From assembly GCA_019914945.1 (NCBI GenBank), contig CM034105.1:7688001-7752000 (forward strand): 64,000 bases of DNA, read 5' to 3'. A model generated the notes under the pieces. It worked only from the letters and a program-made list of their open reading frames with translations. It was not told where the DNA came from and did no database searches. This document shows positions 22,930-35,138 of the stretch, piece by piece (the first letter of the stretch is position 1; the number at the start of each line of letters is the position of its first letter). Source of the stretch: Typha latifolia (lineage: Eukaryota; Streptophyta; Magnoliopsida; Poales; Typhaceae). The position numbers were made by a program, and so were the translations under genes.

Positions 22930-25900
22930 TTAAGGTGTAAAGTCGGGGAAACGCTCCAAGATGTCCGTCTCCAACTCCCATATAGCCTCATCGGATGGCT
23001 TGCCAAGCCACTCAACAAGAATATCCATCTCTAATATGGTACCATGACGTCGTCAACGCCTAGCAAGTACACGAACTAGCTCTACGATCTCTGTCTTCTC
23101 CAATGGCTCCAGTAGAGCTGATCCAACGACCTCATGATCTCCGATGCGCTCCCTAAACAATGAAACATAAAAGACAGAATGCACTCTCAACCCCTCTGAC
23201 AGCTCCAAACGATATGCAACCGGACTGATACGCTCTAACACCCGAAACGGACCAAAGTAGCGATGTGCTAACTTTTGATTACGCATCGGACGCAAAGTCA
23301 CCTGTCGATACAGTTGTACCCTCACAAACACCCAACTGCCTATATCAAATTCTTGCTCCTGATGGCTACGATCATAAATTTGCTTCATACGGTTCTAAGC
23401 AAGTTTAAGATGGCACGCAACCTCCTCAATGTGGCGTCTCTATCCATCAAAGCTAAGTCCACCTCCGTACGATCTGCAGATGTCACTGGATCATAAACGC
23501 GTAATGATGTCACTGGATCATAAACGCGTAATGTCGTAGTCGTGCACCTATATACCACCTCGAATGGAGTCATGTCAATACTGCTGTGGTAGGCGGTATT
23601 GTAAGACCACTCTGCCCATGGTAAGAACTCCAACCATCGTCTCAGCATCTCTCCAACAAAATACCTCAAGTACTACTCAATGCCTTAATTGACTATCTCG
23701 GTTTGGCCGTTTGTCTGTGGATGGTAAGCTGAACTAAAATTTAATTGAGTCCTCTCTAATCTAAAAAAACTTCATCCAAAAGTCGCTCATAAATACACGA
23801 TCACGATCTAAGATAATCGTGCATGGCATACCATATAACTGAGCAACATCTCTAACAAAAATTTCAGCCACTAACTTAGTTGAAAATGGATGTGACAATG
23901 CAGAAAAGTGTGCATACTTGCTCAATCTATCAACCACCACAAAAATAACGGAATAACCACATACTAGCGAAAGACCCTTTATGAAATCGATAGAAATGTC
24001 TTCCTAAATGTGATCCGATATCCGGTACAGACTTCACAAGCACGGACAAAACTCCTCACATCTCATCTCAACCCTGGCCATGTGCAACTCTGAGATATCC
24101 TCATATAAGTCCTCAAGACACCCTCATAACCAACCTCTGAAGTTTGGTGGAAGTGCTCCAATAATTTCTGCCGCAATCTATCATTTGCGGGCACCCGAAT
24201 GCATCCACAGTCCAGTAGCAAACTGCCTCGATTCTCCAACTCTGGATGGTGCTCCGAATCATCCAATACCTCCTGTAACAATCTCAAAACATCTAGGTCA
24301 GATGTACATGCATACCTTAGCTCGTCAAGGAATGTAAAAGGTAGGAGAAGAATAGGTTACAAGCTTGGCAGTATCGGGTTGGCGCGATAGTGCATCCGCC
24401 ACTCTATTGTTCATTCCTTTCTTGTATTGGATTTTATAATCATACCCCAACAATTTTGTGACCCATCTCTGCTGTGCCGGAGTGTAAATACGCTGTCCCA
24501 TAAAATATGGAAGACTCCTTTGATCAATTCGTATAATGAATCGTCTACCGATCAAATAAGGTCTCCACTTTATCACCGCATGCAGAATTGCTAACATCTC
24601 TCTCGTAGGTAGATAATTGCTGAGATTTTTGTGATGAAGTCTTGTTAGGAAAGGCTATGGGACGTCCTCATTGCATTAGTACAGCAACTATGCCAACTCC
24701 CGACGCATCACATTCCACAATGAACTCTTTGATGAAGTCCGGTAGAGCTAGAACGGGCGTCATTGTCATTACTGTTTTTAATTTTTCAAAGGCTGTAATG
24801 GGGCTTCATCCATCGATTTAAAAGGGTCCTTCAACAAAAAAAGTGAGAGGAGCAACGATCTTGCCATACTCGGCAATGAAGCGGCGATAATACTCGGTCA
24901 GCCCCAAGAATCCTCGCAATCCTGTAGTAGTAGTAGGTATCGGCCAAGCGATCATGCATGCTACCTTTTGAGGATCCGCCGCTACACCTTCCGCTGAGAT
25001 GATGTGGCTTAAATACTCCATTTGTGGTACTCCCCATAGGCACTTAGCCTTCTTAATCTTCAGCTAGTGTTGCTTCAATAAATTCAGCACATCCTCCAAA
25101 TACCGCCAATGCTCCAATTTGGTCCTGCTATACACCAAAATGTCGTCAAAAAATATCAAGACAAATCTTCGCAGAAGAGGCCGAAAAATATCATTCATGA
25201 GACCTTGAAAAGTAGTTAGAGCATTGGTAAGACCAAAAAGCATCACCCTAAACTCGTAATGCCCATCAGGAGTCTGAAATGTAGTCTTATGCACATTCGC
25301 CGAGTGAACTCTAATTTGATGATACCCGGCCCTCAAGTCAAACTTGCTGAATATAGTTGCCCTTACAAGCTCGTCCAACAGCTCCTCTATAACCGGATTA
25401 GGATACTGGTCCTTGACGATAATAGCGTTTAGTGTCTGATAGTCGACACAAAAATGTTATGTCCTGTCCTTCTTTCGCACCAATAGCACAGGCGATGAGT
25501 AAGAGCTATGACTTAGTTGTATGAGGCTTTGCTCCAACATCTCAGGTACCATCTTGGAAATAACTTCTTTTTCCATATGCGAATACCAATAATGGCTTCA
25601 CATTTGTCGGTGCAGCCCCGGGTACAATCTCTAGGCGATGGTTCGTCGTTCCCCTTGGTGGCAACTCCTTTGGTTCCTCAAACAGTTCAGCAAATTTATC
25701 TAATAAATTAGACAACTCTATGGTAGTATCTGGACTCATTTGAGGCTCATCTCTTACTGGTCCTAACTGAAGAAGGCAGCCCCACCATCGGCTGCACTGT
25801 AGGAATCGGCGGAGAACGAATGCCATCAAGCCGCACATCTTTATTTCTTTATTTAAATTTCATCCATATGCTCCGAAAATCAAATATGACGAGTCTCATA

Positions 25901-27560
25901 CTCTATAACCACTGAGTGCTAAGGACAATGTCCGCTCCTCGTAGCGCCAACGAATACAAGTCTACAATGATATCATGTCCTTGCACCCGTATACTGACCC
26001 GGCGACACAAGCTCTCCGCCCGAAGCTTCGTGCTGTCTCCTATAGCAACATCAAACCCCGCGGTCGATTCAACATCCAAGCCCAATCTCCTCACTAACCT
26101 CTCATCTAGAATGTTGTGTATACTCCCCAAATCGATAAGGATGTGTACACAATGCTTTCTAACGAGTCCGTCCACCTGTAATATCCTCGGCGCAGAAGTA
26201 CCCGAATATGCATACATCGATATATCAGCTTGGACATCTTCCTCCGCGCCCTCCTCCACGGCCTCCTCATGGACCTCCTATGAACACTCTCCATCACCAA
26301 CAACCTCATCGTCCTCCTCGAGACCGTCGATGAGCATCACATTCCCGATCGGTTTGGAACACCGATAACCGGGGGTGAAACGTTCATCACATCGAAAGCA
26401 AAGGTCCTTCTCTCTTCACTCCTCCACCTGAGCAGATGTGAGAATTCGAACGGGGGTCTTGTGCCTCCTTTAACATCCGAATGTCTCAAAGGTGGTCGTG
26501 GTCTAGTACTAGCAGCCGCTGTCTTTGAACCCGTAGAATTTCCAATCGGCGTTCTAGGCGCAAACCGCACATCTCGGTAGCCCCAACTTGTTTTCGCTGC
26601 CATCTTGAGAGCATTATACTTTTGCTCCATCCTCACAGCCTTCTCAAAGGCCTCTTCAAGAATGGTAGGACAAAGAGCACGAACATCCGTCTGTATCTCC
26701 TCTCGCAACCCTGAAATGAATGTGCTCATTAATGTCGGTTCGGGCCAAAGTGGCTCACAACGGCTACTAACTCTTTCAAATTCTGTTTAGTACTCCAATA
26801 CGGTCGTCATCTGAACTATCTTGCTTAATGTGGCAGCAAAATCTTCATATGCTGATGTCTCAAATCTACGTATAATCCTCCTACAAAAGTCAGTCCAACA
26901 ATAAATCCTCCACCACGAATAATCGATCGATACCAATGCAATGCCGTTTCTTGAAGGTGAAAGCTTGCCATCTAGACCTTTGCATCCTCCGCTGTCCCTT
27001 GACAATCAAAGTATTGTTCAACTTGAAACACCCAATCTGTGGGATCACTGTCTTAGAATTTTGGAAAGTCCAAGCGTGCGGTTCTCCCCCGAATAGCATT
27101 GTCAGGTTCGCGAAAGATCCTTGGTTCAGGTCTGAACCTTTGTGCATGTTGATCTCTTCTAAATCTTTGAGCACATTTATCACTATCTCCGAAGGGATCA
27201 ACCTCATCATCAAAATGTCAATCCTCCTCATCGACGAAGCGCATTGGTGTCGCACGCCTCTTGAGTTCCACCACCGCCGGTCTTGGGTTTTGTATCAAAA
27301 GTGGGGGATGATGTGTAGGCATAGGTAAATGAGGATCATTAACACTCACATGTCGCACTAACCTGTGGGGTATCCGTTCGATGTAGTCCCACTACTGGTC
27401 TTTCTTGAGGCACCGATATTCGTCGAGAAGATGACGAAGGCGATCGGTTCATGACATATTCCTTTAAAGCATTATGATCATTCTGTATTGCGTCAACTCT
27501 ATGTAGCAATGTTTGGAACATGCCCCTAAGTTCATCCGCCAAGCCCATGTTCACACCCAT
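22930..27560 (-). pseudogene. A2 gag-pol polyprotein, degenerate
   Basis: Order on the minus strand: gag from ATG 27560 (MGVNMGLADELRGMF), gag core near 27030-26340, protease at about 26140 (HILIDLGSIHN, where DTG is expected), reverse transcriptase 25840-25064 with [14 protein letters not shown] and catalytic IFFDDILVY, RNase H 25021-24325, integrase zinc finger at about 24200, integrase C-terminal part at 23669-23385, then YFGPFRVLERI and a chromodomain ending near 22935. Roughly the usual 1400-1500 residue layout, broken into more than ten frames. Confidence 0.88.
23479..23532 (-). repeat. 27-bp in-frame tandem duplication inside integrase
   Basis: GATGTCACTGGATCATAAAC plus seven bases occurs twice head to tail (23479-23505, 23506-23532). 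It repeats nine residues (LRVYDPVTS) in the integrase C-terminal part without shifting the frame. Confidence 0.85.
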
Positions 27561-27574
27561 AGACGTTGGTTCAC

Positions 27575-29114
27575 TCGTAAGATCTATAGTACCAAACTGA
27601 TAGGCTCTGATACCAATGATAAGTCACGAAATAATTCCTTTAAGATCTAGATTATTTGCAGGAAGCAGTCCGCGCAACCAAGAGAAAATATTCACTAAAT
27701 ATTCTCCCATAGTCAGAAAATTGCGAAACCAAATGGTATCGATCCGTAACTCCCTGATCTACGTTTTTCGCAATGTTTTAAAAAGCGGCCGCGGGTGGCA
27801 GGCGGTCACCCCCCCCCCCCACCCCCACCCCCGCCTAGCGCCTAGGGGGAAGGCGGGCGACAAGGCGGGTGACAAGGCGGTCTAGCATTTTTAATATAAA
27901 TAAATATATAAGTATAGTATATACAAAAATTTTAATAGTGCACTAAACCAAAACACTAAATAACATAATCACATTGGCTAATTGCTTATTAGTTAAAACT
28001 GAATAACTGAGATATCTATTTAATAACTCTAGTTTATTCACATGAATCACATTTCAAAATCCTATAATCAGAAATTATATACTTAAATAGCAAGCAATTA
28101 GTAATTTCCCCAATTAATAATGCATGACAGTGAAAAAAAAATTCCTTCTCTGTAATCCTAATTCAATAATTCATAAAGCAATTAGCAATTAACTCCTCTA
28201 AATTGGTTAGTTTTATTAAACCCGATCCGCTATAAAACCTAACCCGCTCATTAATAACCGCATCTCGACTTGGCGGGCCGAAGCACTAGGTGGCCCGACC
28301 TCGCACTATTTAGCGGCTAGGCAGCCCGCCAAGGCGCCTGGCCTACTTTTGCCGACACCTTTCAACATGGCGGGGCAGCCGGTGCACCGCCCCGCCATGG
28401 CGACCGCCTTTTCCGCTTTTCAAAACAATGGTTTTTTATATTTACGCCCTTTGCATATTCGAACTGCAATTAGGACGAAAACACGATATATTGCGGATGA
28501 TGGTGGTAGTGACGGGTAGAGTGGAAGTTAGGGTTATTGATGATAATGGAGATGAGGGTGGATGGTGAATGTTGTTTAAAAAATAAAGACGAAAGGGAAG
28601 AAGTGGTCGAGATCCCAAAGAAGAGGAAGGACTCGACAGACAAGGAAGATTAGAAGTTGGAGAGACCTTGCCAACGGTAGAGGTGGTAGGTTGGTGAAGA
28701 GGGAGGAGAGAGATTATGGTAGAGAGAAGATAAAGAGGCAAGAAACCAATATTCCAATAGCATCATGAATTTGGCTGTCATCCACACCTTTATAGAGGCT
28801 AGCCAACAAGCTCTAATAACAATAACTAACCCTAATTCTAGTGGAATCCCGCCGATTGTGTTTAAACTGGCCTAATCACGTTTGAACGCACAAAAGGCAT
28901 TCTCTATATGTGTGAACACGATACAGGCGTTCGAACGCGCCCGACTGAGTTCGAACGGACATTTTGCGTTCTCTATTTTTACGAACCTGATGCAGACGTT
29001 CGCAAGGGCGTTCGAACACGACCCCTTCCACGTTCGAACGCGACATACAGAAAATTTATTTTAATAAAAATAAACAGTGAATAAAATAAGAAAATACTCT
29101 AACAAAGTGTATCA
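27575..29114 (-). repeat. 5' LTR of A2, interrupted by a hAT-like insert
   Basis: It ends GTGTATCA at 29114 on the plus strand. The core end is 27617, next to the primer-site unit TTGGTATCAGAGCCTATCA (27598-27616, minus strand) and a second degenerate unit (27575-27597). The gag ATG is only 15 bases further on. Without the insert it is about as long as the left LTR. Motif cluster at about 28855-29045; TATA block near 28775-28812. Confidence 0.8.
27771..28430. mobile_element. Non-autonomous hAT-like element in the A2 LTR
   Basis: Terminal inverted repeats CAATGTTTTAAAAAGCGG and, from the right end, CATTGTTTTGAAAAGCGG (16 of 18 match). Eight-base flanks GTTTTTCG (27763-27770) and GTTTTTTA (28431-28438) each differ by one base from GTTTTTCA, the likely target by comparison with the other LTR. 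GC-rich ends with GCGCCTAGG-type repeats are typical of small plant hAT elements. No transposase. Confidence 0.88.
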
Positions 29115-29221
29115 GTATCCAATATGGTGTCAATTATAAATCAACAACTTTAGAATTATCCATGGATTTTAAAAAAAATCCGTACTTTTTAATAATGGAT
29201 TGCGCCGGCAAATAAAGATAC

Positions 29222-29707
29222 TCAATTGTTTTTCAGCGTATTCTGCATTTTTAGTGTGTCTACCTCTAAATCCTTATATAAATTCATCAAAACCAAGTTT
29301 ATATAGTTGTACCGCCTAGAATGTTCACTGATAGACACAAGTTGTTTAATCTCTTGCTGGTCCATCAGATCATTCTGAACATATGCTCCAAAATACCATC
29401 TTATAACACTTGGGCCCCACCATGTGTTCCTACATGTGCCCCCGAGACATAAGATGCACATAATCAACCAAATAGTGTACTAAACGCAAGATCTACCATA
29501 AACAAAATGGATAATCATTCCATGAATGTCAAAAGAAACATGAGTCCTTCAAGGCAGAACAAATACCAGAAAATAAGATAAATATGATGGATATATGATA
29601 TTCACCAATGGTAAGGTCGCCGCAACAGAACCATCTGCAGCTCAATCAAAACCTGCTCAAATCGATCCAAAGGATATGAACCAATGGTTTCAAATCCAAC
29701 CAATAAT
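29222..29707 (-). other. Two possible exons of an unrecognised gene
   Basis: On the minus strand, a stretch at about 29690-29605 reads GFETIGSYPLDRFEQVLIEL and so on to RRPYH before a GT donor. A second, ending with a stop at 29222, reads NTWWGPSVIRWYFGAYVQND and continues to KNN after an AG acceptor near 29433. The phase across this intron agrees. Upstream, the first stretch meets stops before the only visible acceptor, so it may be a remnant. I do not recognise the family. It lies right beside the A2 insertion site. Confidence 0.3.
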
Positions 29708-29860
29708 CATCACCTAAAAGTAAATATTAAGTTACAAATCCATCCAATAGAAAAGTACAAATCTATCCAATGAGGCATGTCCACAGTCATAATTATGTAA
29801 CATAAATGCAATGCTGTTAAAACTAGGAATGACAAACATACATGGGATTTGTTTTTTGGG

Positions 29861-30043
29861 TGAATTTTTACAACAGCAGTAACACATCTCTAGAGTTCCA
29901 ATTTGAGAATGAACTCTATCAAATGTATCAAGAGTTAAATTAGCCTTGTTGTGAATTGTTACAATAGCAGTAAGACATATCTAGAGTTCCAATTTGAGAC
30001 TGAACTCTATCAAATGTATCAAGAGTTAAATTAGCCTAGTTGA
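29861..30043. repeat. Tandem duplication, about 91-bp unit
   Basis: Two head-to-tail copies sharing CTAGAGTTCCAATTTGAGA and AACTCTATCAAATGTATCAA, starting near 29861 and 29952. Non-coding. Confidence 0.75.
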
Positions 30044-30559
30044 ATTTTATTCACAAGTTGCTTATCTTCTGGATTATCTAGTTATTGTAAAACAAATCCA
30101 ATTTATTACAATAACTAGGGTTGTTTGCTTAGTATCGTAATTGTTCAAAGTTTGTACACTTCATGATGGCAATCAATGATTCTAGATTATGAGTATACTT
30201 GAGTTTATTGCAAGATAATGATGTGATCCAACTAGCTCGGATACTAAATTGATGCGACTCAGTAAAGAATTGCACCAATTAGCTAAGACAGCAATCTTTG
30301 TTGTTGGCTGGATGCAATACGCATAGAGCTCAGGCTGGCGCAAGCTGCATGCAAATTCCTAGAAGCAGTGCATATTGATGCAGGTTGGAGAACTAACTAG
30401 GGGAAGGCGGATACGAATTAGGTTTTAGGTGGAACTTCTAAGAATTGCAGGAGGTTGTGTGGTAGCATTTGGACTCAAGAGAAGGTTGTGGAAAGACTTA
30501 GCTAGGTGGTGCGAAGATCTAGAGTTTGGATACGTTAAATAAATAGCTAAGGCTAATGC

Positions 30560-31060
30560 AGATAATGGTAGAAGACAACTAGGGATGTGGTTGTGGTACG
30601 ACCAGATATGGAGGTTGATCGTGGGGTGCAAGTAATGATGGATTGGAGGCCGAGTAGTTGATGGAAGTGGTTCAGTAAGAAATGGTGATGATAGCTTGTG
30701 AATGTGATAGATGGCTAAAGGTTATGATTAGCTTGCAATTGTGGCAAGGATAAAAACAAGACTATACGGGAGGTATAGACTCTAAGACAAAGAGAGATAA
30801 AGAGGGAGAAGTCATAGACAAAAGATGAGGCTAAGGCCAAGAGATATAGAGAGATAGAGCGATAAAGAAAAATAGAAGAAAAAATTAATCTATTCAATAA
30901 TTCAATGCATACCTAAGATACAAGCCATAAAACCCTATTTATAGAAATAAAAATAAAAATCTTAAGGTAACCAAACTGAATAAGAAACAAACTAATAAGC
31001 TTATCTAAACCAATCTCCATATCTCTTCAGATTGGATCATGCTTATTATATATAATAATA
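30560..31060 (-). repeat. LTR-like fragment, family H
   Basis: It shares with 56870-57560 GGAGGCCGAGTAGTTGATGG-type sequence, a purine-rich stretch, CCTAAGATACAAGCCATAAA and CCCTATTTATAGAAAT, which on the minus strand suggest an LTR promoter and leader. Boundaries unknown. Confidence 0.55.
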
Positions 31061-31269
31061 ATAATAATAATCATGAACTCTATAACAATCCAAATCAAGG
31101 AAATAGTTAACAAATTACATAATTAATAAAACAGAAAACAAACTTAAACATAAATGTGTTGTTTGGTTGCTTATAAACTCAGTCAAATTATTCTATAGGC
31201 AGGAATTCCAAAAATAACCATGAGTAGAAAATATAATAGTTGCAAAATGAAATTATAAAATTCATTTAC

Positions 31270-31625
31270 ATTAAACAAAAGAAAGGGCGGGCAATAAGGC
31301 CAATTTGATCATTTTTATCCCTTATCTCAACTATCGTATCCAAATATTATTTTTATCCTATATTTTTATCTCGTTAAATTTATCCTTTTTTCTTCCTTTC
31401 AAACACCAAAAAATTTGGGGATATTTACATTAAACAAAGAAATGGCAATAAGGTCAATTTAATCATTTTTATCCCTTATCCCGACTTATCATAACCAAAC
31501 ATTATTCTTATCCCATATTTTTATCCCATACATCGTTACATTTATCCTTCTTTTTCAAACCAAACACCAACAAATAAATAGGGATACTAACATCAAATTG
31601 GGATACTAAAATCCCTTTATCCCGT
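31270..31625. repeat. Imperfect tandem repeat, about 165-bp unit
   Basis: Two copies of a T-rich block with ATCATTTTTATCCCTTATC and TTTTTATC motifs, starting near 31280 and 31440. The block to about 31680 repeats TTATCCC and GGGATA motifs on both strands and may be an old MITE. Confidence 0.5.
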
Positions 31626-31689
31626 GAAAAGTCATCCATGTTTTATCTCTATCCCAATTTTACCTTATCACACAACCAATGCTGGCCCT

Positions 31690-32110
31690 TGGCCCAGCAC
31701 TGTTTTCTAGTTGGGGAGAGAGTGAGGAGAAGAGAGAGAGAGAGGAGAGAAGGAAGAAGCAGGCGATGTGCTGCCGCTGGAGGGGGGGGCAACAGTGAGA
31801 TGGGGAGGGGGCGGTAGTAGAGCAGGGAGGAGAGAAAATGATAGGTAGGAGTGGTATGGTGGCGCAGCTACCTCGATGCGCTGCCGGCGGTGCGAGAGAG
31901 GGAGAAAGAGGAGGAGGAGGGTGGGGTTCGGTCTGGTTTTTGCCTTGGGGTGAGAGAGAGAGAGTAGAAGAAGAAGAAACGTAAAGGAAGAGAGACGGTG
32001 AGGGGTTACCTGGAGGGATTGTTGCTGGAGTCCGGGAAAGGCGACAGGCCGTGAGAGGCGGCGGATGGCGGTTCGGGGTTAAGAGGAGAACGACAGAAAT
32101 GAGAGAAAAG
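31690..32110. other. Purine-rich GA tract region
   Basis: Long runs of GAGAGA and GGAGGAGG with GC-rich stretches, open in several frames only because of biased composition. It resembles the GA-rich part of the family D LTR, but no LTR boundary is visible. 32111-32535 shows nothing recognisable. Confidence 0.4.
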
Positions 32111-32835
32111 GAGGTAGGTTTTAATAATGATCCGCTGAGTTAGTTGGAATCCCAAAATAGGTGGAATTCAATTGAATTAAGTGACGAGATTTCAATTGAT
32201 GTTATAGTAAATTTGGGTGATTTGAGCATGTGTAATGAAATCCGATAATTTAGGATACTTTGTAATGGTAGATTGAATTCAATTGATTGTAATTACGCGA
32301 TTTGCACTAAAAACTATCATATTTACTTTTGTCCACCTCTCCATTTTAATTTACTTCGGTAATTTCACCCAAATTTTTAAAAATAATAAGATTGTCCTTG
32401 AACCACTTATGAAAATATCTGGTTGCAATTAAAGGGAATTTTTAACCAAACTAGACCTGATTTTAATGTATATACTTTATAAGGGAGTTTTTTACCAAGC
32501 TAGATCTATTTTTAAATTTATATACTAATGGTTTATGTAATAACCCAAAAAAAAATTAATTTTGCTCGGCACGACGGAACCAGCTACGCTTTGGCCGGCC
32601 TGGTGCCCAGCGTGCCTTGCATGGTGTGGCAGCGGTGGAGGTGCCACGCACCTCCACCGAGCCACTCTCCTCCACGCTGCAGCGACGCATGGAGGTGGGA
32701 CCCGGCCCATCAGCCACTCCGCCGCCGCCGTCGCGTGACCTCTCTCTCTATAATATTTTTCTCTCTCTCTTCTCCCCGTATTCTCTCGATCTCTCCCTCT
32801 CTCTCTCCCTCTCTCTCCCCCTATCCACCGGTGAG

Positions 32836-32836
<1 letters not shown>

Positions 32837-32909
<73 letters not shown>
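32837..32909. repeat. CT/GA microsatellite, about 36 units
   Basis: Uninterrupted CT dinucleotides inside the D3 LTR. They create long poly-Ser/Leu and poly-Arg/Glu frames on both strands that are not genes. The matching place in D2 (40950-41340) is a GA-rich tract. Confidence 0.95.
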
Positions 32910-32912
<3 letters not shown>

Positions 32913-34502
32913 ATCCTCTCGAGATCGCCAGAGGTTTGAGCCACCGGCGAGAGGCCGGCCACGGAGTGGCCACCAGCGGCCGTACCCCTCCACTGTGGCC
33001 CAACCCTCTTTCCCTTTTCTTCTTTTTCTTCTTCTCCTTCTTCTTCTTCTTCTTCTCCTTCTTCTTCTTCTCTGTCTTTCCTTCTCTCGGATTGCACCCT
33101 ACAAGAGGTGCTGGGCTCGGCCCTACACCATTGCAGCGCATGGTGCTGGGCTCAGCCCATCACCTACTATGTTAAGGTACTGGGCTGAGCTCAGCACTAT
33201 GTATAGTTTTAATATATATATATATATATTATTGATTTTTAATTATATTTGATTATGTTATTAATTATTTAATTAGTTTAGTTAATTTATTATATTTAAT
33301 TTATATGAATTAAATCTAATTATATCATAATTAGTAAATAAATCTAATTATATTATGTTTAGCAATATACCTGCAACATAAATTACTATATTAATCCTAG
33401 ATAGGTAATAGTAATTGTTAGGGTTATGTACGTATATTCTTGCGTAATTATTTGCAGTAACTTAATTCTTATTGTTCTTAATTATCAAAGAGAATAATAG
33501 GCAGATGATTATATTTTAAATACACTATTAAATAATATAATTACGGTTAATAAATAATAAAACAAATATAGGGATGAAGGGTATATGATTACAATGAGAA
33601 ATTATCTTTTAGCCGAGTCAATTTTAATTAATAGAAAGACTGACATTATATGTTATAAATAATTTCATATTCCGATCACCCTATTCAAGACCCCGTGGAC
33701 TTAGCTATCGAGGTTTGATCGTTGTCGTAGCAGCATGAACGAGTGGTTGTTTGGTAATTGCAGTGGTGGTGAGTAGTCTTATCTCTAAATGCCTTTCTCA
33801 AATTAGGTTATATTATATATTATGTACATGCATGTTTTGGCCTTCAGCATGATTATATGACTTTATCTACAGATGATTACAATCGAGCATATTTTTATCA
33901 TGCATACAATTAGGCTGATCTTGAATATAAGTATGATGATGATAAATAGAGATAGATGGTTAGAGAGAATTATACTATTATAATGCTATGTCTAGTTGAT
34001 CTGTAGCATGAGTATGCATGTAATAGATTAGCATGAGTATGCATATATTGACTACATGGTTGGAGACTATATTGCATCATTTTTCTCTTGATACATGTTC
34101 CACCTATATTCCTATTATGCATTGATTTGCTATCGTACTAGATATATGCATATGATCTGTCATTTAGAAGAAAAACATGAAATGTAATTGATAGGATAAT
34201 TGATAGAAAGGATGAGGATAATCGAGTAGGCGCGAGAATTAGGGCGTGCTTGGAGATGATTGATCGTTCGACATAGTCGCGATCCTGTTGGCCTTACGTT
34301 CGAGGTCATTAGTCTGTGTGCGCAACAGACATTCGGACACATGCCGTTCGCTAGGGCATATGTGGCGAGTTATCCTCACGAGGTTTCTATCAGCTAAGAA
34401 GGGTGCTCGATCTGGATGGATGTTGATACCTTAGCGGGTGGCGAGATATGGTTATATTTGAGATACTCTTGCGGATGACGGAGTATGCTTTGAGCCTTTG
34501 GA

Positions 34503-34836
34503 CATAATATTAAGACCGGGTACCGGGTGTTGACTATGCATAGTGGTCTATTATAATGGTGTTATACCGAGATGTCGGTGATAATTGTGATACTAAGAAT
34601 CTTATATGAGTATTGAGTAATTTCCATAATTTATTCACCATTACATTTGATTTCATGACATGTTCTAGTATAATATTGAGACTGGGTACCGGGTGTTGAC
34701 TGTGCATAGTGGTATATAGTGTAATTGTGTTATACCGAGATATCGGTGATGATTGTGATACTGAGAATCTTATATGAGTATTAAATAATTTCCATAATTT
34801 ATTCACCATTACATTTGATTTCATGACATGGTCGGC
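34503..34836. repeat. Tandem duplication, 166-bp unit, in the D3 LTR
   Basis: Two copies start GACCGGGTACCGGGTGTTGA (34514) and GACTGGGTACCGGGTGTTGA (34680). Both contain GTTATACCGAGAT-TCGGTG and end in TTCATGACATG. Only one such unit is seen in D2 (39330-39420, reversed). Confidence 0.85.
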
Positions 34837-35138
34837 TTACATCATGTGGGTCATATTTGAGAGAGATATATGATGATAGTAAGATAGGAAGATTTGTTTA
34901 CTTATTGTCAATGATTATATACTTTTATCAGTTATGACATGTTATCTATATTTCATTTATATATTATTGAGGATACATTCATATAATCATTCATAACATG
35001 ATGCTCTTTCTGATTACTATTATCCAATACATGATTTACTCTTTGTTTGGCTTCATTGATTCGGGGTAAGGTCTATTCACCGAGCCTTTAGCTCATGACT
35101 TTCTTTGTTTTTCCATTTCCAAAAACCCAAGTGAACGA

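Larger units (their letters stand above)
22020..29114 (-). mobile_element. Nearly full-length Ty3/gypsy chromovirus, family A (copy A2)
   Basis: Minus-strand element with LTRs at both ends, gag-pol and a C-terminal chromodomain. Candidate target duplication GTATC at 22015-22019 and 29115-29119. The polypurine tract (about 22904-22930; AAGGTGGGGAAGCGTGGTGG on the minus strand) borders the left LTR. The right LTR carries a 660-bp hAT-like insert. The 3' terminus on the left extends 42 bases past the usual LTR end and includes a copy of the primer-site region (see findings). Its gag-pol frame has many stops and shifts. Confidence 0.85.
32536..35095 (-). mobile_element. Truncated giant LTR, family D (copy D3)
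   Basis: Read on the minus strand it ends GGGTTATTACA at 32536, and its GC-rich terminal block (32540-33180) matches the end of the complete copy at 38419-41555. It then runs through AT-rich sequence to about 35095, where it stops short of the TGTAACGCC start. No coding potential beyond low-complexity frames. 35096-35138 is unassigned. Confidence 0.75.

Noticed and set aside
29222..29467. Confident assignment of the 81-codon frame to a known family
   Set aside because: No motif I can name; listed only as a possible exon.
32525..33252. Long frames on both strands (up to about 215 codons), rich in Ser/Leu or Arg/Glu
   Set aside because: They come from a CT/GA microsatellite and biased LTR sequence of family D; no domain and mutually overlapping on both strands.
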